Below are positions 61,701 through 64,000 of a stretch of 64,000 bases of DNA, one piece after another (position 1 is the first letter of the stretch; every line of letters begins with the position of its first letter). Made by a program: the position numbers and the translations under genes. The DNA comes from Ostreococcus lucimarinus CCE9901 (taxonomy: Eukaryota > Chlorophyta > Mamiellophyceae > Mamiellales > Bathycoccaceae). The notes below the pieces were generated by a model. It was given only the letters and a program-made list of their open reading frames with translations, ran no database searches and had not been told where the DNA came from. The DNA is taken from NCBI RefSeq assembly GCF_000092065.1, contig NC_009359.1, forward strand, positions 620,001-684,000. Reading direction: 5' to 3'.

Positions 61701-64000
61701 TGTGCACACAGCGTTGTTGCGCGAGTTCTTCGATACTCTGTGCGCATCACCGGTGATACTGGACATCATCACAGCATCTGCCGTCTATGAAGGTAAGAAT
61801 GGTTGGACTCAAGAGACGGCAAAGTTTAGCGCCGGTGACGTCCTCGTCAACGCCTTTACTGATGCAATGGAGTCAAATTTGCTGACAATCGATCCCATGC
61901 GACCGCACGGCGTCAAAAGAGCCGAATGCGCGACTCGGATTATTGCGTCAGCACTCACGAGGCATGCATGGGATCGCGCGTGGCAGTCCACGGGCGCACG
62001 TCGATCCATCGCCGCCGCGTACGCGCCGCTCCTGCGCTTACTCATCGCGCAATGTCAAACCATTGAAACCCTACCCCTAGTGGCACGCAGAGACGCTTTG
62101 GTGAGCATTCTCTCATTAGCTCGCGATTCCGACGCGAATAAACTTTGGACTTGGCTCAGTGACGACGCCTCACGAATGAAACACTTCGTGAGCATCCTTT
62201 CGATGGCGGCTAAAGACTTTGCCTACGAGCGCGACGAAAAGGGAGCGTGGTCGCCCGCCGGCCCGGTGTCCGTAGACGTCTTGGATTCTCAAATCGTTTC
62301 GGACAGACGCATGGGCGCAGGTCATCTAAACACATGCGTGTACATGATCGTTTTGCGTCTGATACGCGAATGGCACGCGCGTGGTAGCTCGAAGTCGAAC
62401 TGGGGCGTCATACGCGTCGCGGCTCGAGCGATGGGCTATCGCAGCAAAGTTCCAGATCCAAATGAGACGGTGCAGATCACGAGGTCTGTGTCATTATCTC
62501 CATCGGAGTCGTTATCGTTCGACGATTTTGCCAGAGAAGGTACGCAGGGCGACGAGGAGTGTGAAGTTGAATCGTTCAACGCGTTGGAGGGCGTCTTGGG
62601 CGTGATGCTCGCTATTTTATCGAGGCCGCAGAGCGCTGCCGCTTGGAAATTGTCGGCGCCAATTTTGAATTCACTCTTAAGAGAACACAGAAAGGTGCTC
62701 ATGGCGTCGTTGCACCAACGTAAGGATAATGTTCCGATAGAAGATTATCCACCGAAGCCCGCGAAGGCACCAGGAGTAAGTCCGTACGCATTTTTACAAG
62801 GTGCCGCCATCGCGGTGTTCAAAGCCGCGGCGCGTCCACCGCCCACGCGTGATCTCGCAGTGGCAAGTTTACGAACGATGCTCGAGGCCGCTGTGGATAT
62901 CTTTGGTACGAGTGAACAACTGTGTCCGACGCTGATTTACGCCATGCATGCCGCGTTCTTTCCGTTGAGACCCATTTCATGCGCAGATGGTGTGGCAATT
63001 TCCTTGGAGGCTCTCAAATCCGGCAACGAGGTGAGCCCGGCGGGTTGGAACAACTCGGTCAAGGAAACGCTGCAAACGCTTCAGTATGCGGAGATCTGCA
63101 TTCGAAAATTAGCAAACGCGACGATGAATCCAAGTTCGATGTTCGATGTATCGTGTGCGGTTGAGCTCGAGTCATCGCTTGCGCTCGCTCTCAAGTCTTC
63201 TCCCGCGGCGCACGTCAAGGTGTTGCATTCGTTGTCAAATAGACTCGCCGCGAACGAGCACTGGGTGGAAGCCGCGGAAGCATCGACGGCTGCTGGCATC
63301 ATCGCTATGCAAGCTTTCTCAATTGCCGCTCCTACGTTGTGTGTGTGGTTCGATCACGATGTGCAGTCATTGCGAGACTCATTCTTTGCTTTACCCGACG
63401 GCGCATCGCCAGTTCCTGCTGTCGCCGGCATCCGCTGTGGCACGGAAGAAATCAGCGAGGCACAAATATTAACTCATCTATCTCGAGCGGTGGACTTGTT
63501 TACCAAGGGTGGTCACCTCGAAGCTGCAATCCGCGTCAACGAAACCGCGCAAATCGCATGGGAGACGCACAGACAGTTTGATTCGCTGAGCGAATCACAC
63601 GCCATGATGGCTGAACTTTTCCGCCGTCTCGACGCGACATCTGGCGTTGGCGATCCCAAGCGCTACGAATGGGACATCACGAGTAAACCACCACCTGAGT
63701 CGGCGACATTTTGGCGTATACGTCTACTCGGTGATGTGTGGGATAAAATGCAAGGTTTGGAGTGGGTCTATCGCGAGAGCCAAGATCGAACGCTCGGCGA
63801 CATGAATAAAAAGATCATCTCGCAACTTTCGCCGTATCTTCCTTCAGGTACACGCGTCACGGCAATGTCAACGAATGCAGAAAGTGTGATCGAAGAAGGA
63901 TGTGCCGGTGTGCAAATAACAGCGGTGCAGAGAGACTTAGAGTCGATTAATCAAGCCGCCATTGGTGGCGGCGTTGGCGGCACTGGTTTCACACGGTGTG
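58735..64000 (+). CDS. SPK1-like: SPIKE1/DOCK-type Rac/Rop guanine nucleotide exchange factor (3' end cut off)
   Basis: The frame is open from ATG 58735 (or ATG 58783) to the window edge, at least 1,755 codons. It resembles plant SPIKE1 and animal DOCK proteins, GEFs that activate Rac/Rop GTPases to steer actin. After a disordered head comes FTLEIAEIYFEVGALETIEG with LYDVQTRTKVSENFHF. The DHR1/C2 lipid-binding region shows LYVYVKTIDIGKRQDLRVRM and GGVFYHEARVRLPVRLNPSH then HLVLSIFG. A long helical middle follows. At the right edge is the start of the DHR2 catalytic region: ATFWRIRLLGDVWDKMQGLE, WVYRESQDRTLGDMNKKI and GCAGVQITAVQRDLE. The rest of DHR2 lies outside. One DOCK gene in a tiny wall-less alga would be the whole Rop-GEF input. 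Confidence 0.88.
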   Translation, partial: MTTSGSTWRAIRRGGSMHAPATGTRHGSMSSNGGSFNGTSGAAANDGGGGFRAAVIDANEIDAPHVEALVASKRARWLALEMGANDGWARGAETSERARERYDEEEDETRQTTSASTSTSGEGESDAGANDDVSEDGSLMRLYDTGIRGTHPLPGSLALPKTPASALGKMPAVSLSAATRERQTVRFTLEIAEIYFEVGALETIEGTMALYDVQTRTKVSENFHFSWPNAKQSTIAAFTVPAESLTLNIRLLVHFTHLAADEGGIEDKVYTYKDLRKAKVHAEKERQRVLGMEALRQHEAQASQKSAASVHSSDGSTQLAANEVENPNISKRRNTLAWAVLPIFDARAGAAPDRATLLSETKCSEMYRVKEAYTEFSLMEAAISSGTSHSLKSHKPIRCKLVCLLNPLDVPAPGAETNAFKFPPGLVHVKELLSFCPRTQNGELDWETAWGGAVDDGLSRDLYVYVKTIDIGKRQDLRVRMQLRDDDLDIDGRGLLAFPSPCGRGLCRESWTAMSRLRSKGGVFYHEARVRLPVRLNPSHHLVLSIFGAQSASTGLFSAGAGEEELLGHSVINLCSQPETLASKIASATTPTGGDLSLVAVRELLPKYLQSNVRTHMPYWEERKECVHVRLRLASTMHTGDVHIGALFAASAAWCNAQTPETEDKLRIAVSELSLASDRALIQHLPAILNLLVSLTLRIADPEVEMDQTEEQLSSRLSKDSRRDDDDDAISLASAALSDDLAGSIDTIANKQQSLISSLSKNERVDETQDIGTLAFHTLVRVVAAVQRVDPGPKPAVAGVVSHSPPLEAYITLAFGSLERSSSKQLTKLQTLGTSRSNVPVHAVLAKRYSAVLGAIRESYIPYEEALSMSWFFLGMIYRAIALDRAQSPSDTISMEHDDAALRQVVDILSNEVKTRGERTSPSNADLEQARNLNCGVAMFLTALFTVPGIKKQMDGAKDVKTLGRAGPLAPLATTLAALHVKSLGEGNAVHTALLREFFDTLCASPVILDIITASAVYEGKNGWTQETAKFSAGDVLVNAFTDAMESNLLTIDPMRPHGVKRAECATRIIASALTRHAWDRAWQSTGARRSIAAAYAPLLRLLIAQCQTIETLPLVARRDALVSILSLARDSDANKLWTWLSDDASRMKHFVSILSMAAKDFAYERDEKGAWSPAGPVSVDVLDSQIVSDRRMGAGHLNTCVYMIVLRLIREWHARGSSKSNWGVIRVAARAMGYRSKVPDPNETVQITRSVSLSPSESLSFDDFAREGTQGDEECEVESFNALEGVLGVMLAILSRPQSAAAWKLSAPILNSLLREHRKVLMASLHQRKDNVPIEDYPPKPAKAPGVSPYAFLQGAAIAVFKAAARPPPTRDLAVASLRTMLEAAVDIFGTSEQLCPTLIYAMHAAFFPLRPISCADGVAISLEALKSGNEVSPAGWNNSVKETLQTLQYAEICIRKLANATMNPSSMFDVSCAVELESSLALALKSSPAAHVKVLHSLSNRLAANEHWVEAAEASTAAGIIAMQAFSIAAPTLCVWFDHDVQSLRDSFFALPDGASPVPAVAGIRCGTEEISEAQILTHLSRAVDLFTKGGHLEAAIRVNETAQIAWETHRQFDSLSESHAMMAELFRRLDATSGVGDPKRYEWDITSKPPPESATFWRIRLLGDVWDKMQGLEWVYRESQDRTLGDMNKKIISQLSPYLPSGTRVTAMSTNAESVIEEGCAGVQITAVQRDLESINQAAIGGGVGGTGFTRC

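Overview
The window looks like nuclear DNA of a picoplanktonic green alga of the Mamiellales. Ostreococcus is the best fit because of its GC content of roughly 60 percent, very compact layout and near absence of introns; this is inferred from style and gene content, not from a database match. The genes are eukaryotic (histone H3, TFIIF, cytosolic uS9, haspin, DEAH/DEAD helicases) and belong to a photosynthetic cell (a light-harvesting protein, plastid bL34, a POR-chaperone-like protein, siroheme synthesis). I recognise 37 protein genes, the first and last cut by the window edges. Only three need introns (four introns in total).

Layout. 1-8 kb: the end of a virus-type nuclease-like gene, a plastid J-like membrane protein, UVSSA, the VLCFA dehydratase HACD, a copper P-type ATPase and a RimM-like protein. 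8-17 kb: DHX37, histone H3, a SMYD-like SET protein and haspin kinase, so three H3-related genes sit together. 17-28 kb: a small FN3-like protein, Misato, plastid L34, an LHC protein, TFIIF alpha, a MAPR heme protein, a DDX3-like helicase, a divergent SUMT and an unknown 571-residue protein. 28-41 kb: uS9 with a 24-nt microexon, an MFS transporter, an OCP3-like homeodomain protein, a membrane-anchored purple acid phosphatase, a JMJD8-like protein, a voltage-sensor/cyclase fusion and a WD40-RING protein. 41-64 kb: an MTHFR-like protein, V-ATPase subunit H, a coiled-coil protein, a PPR-CBS fusion, an FHA protein, a BaiN-type flavoprotein, an F-box/beta-helix protein, GFAT, DHX35, PhzF and a SPIKE1/DOCK-type Rac/Rop GEF that runs off the right edge.

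Architecture. Of 36 neighbouring gene pairs, 14 are convergent, 14 divergent and 8 tandem, so genes nearly alternate strand and many share very short two-way promoters (33-94 bp between start codons). Divergent starts lie in CG-rich sequence, whereas convergent ends are AT-richer and often carry TGTAA just past the stop. Several divergent promoters share a CGGT-repeat element, and two of them also share a 15-bp TATGCGCAAACAG-type element.

The item I would follow first is the gene at 34503-37223. It joins a complete-looking voltage-sensor domain (seven basic residues at every third position in S4, with the F-x2-E and Asp charge-transfer residues) to a class III nucleotide cyclase with no visible pore, which suggests a directly voltage-controlled cAMP enzyme.
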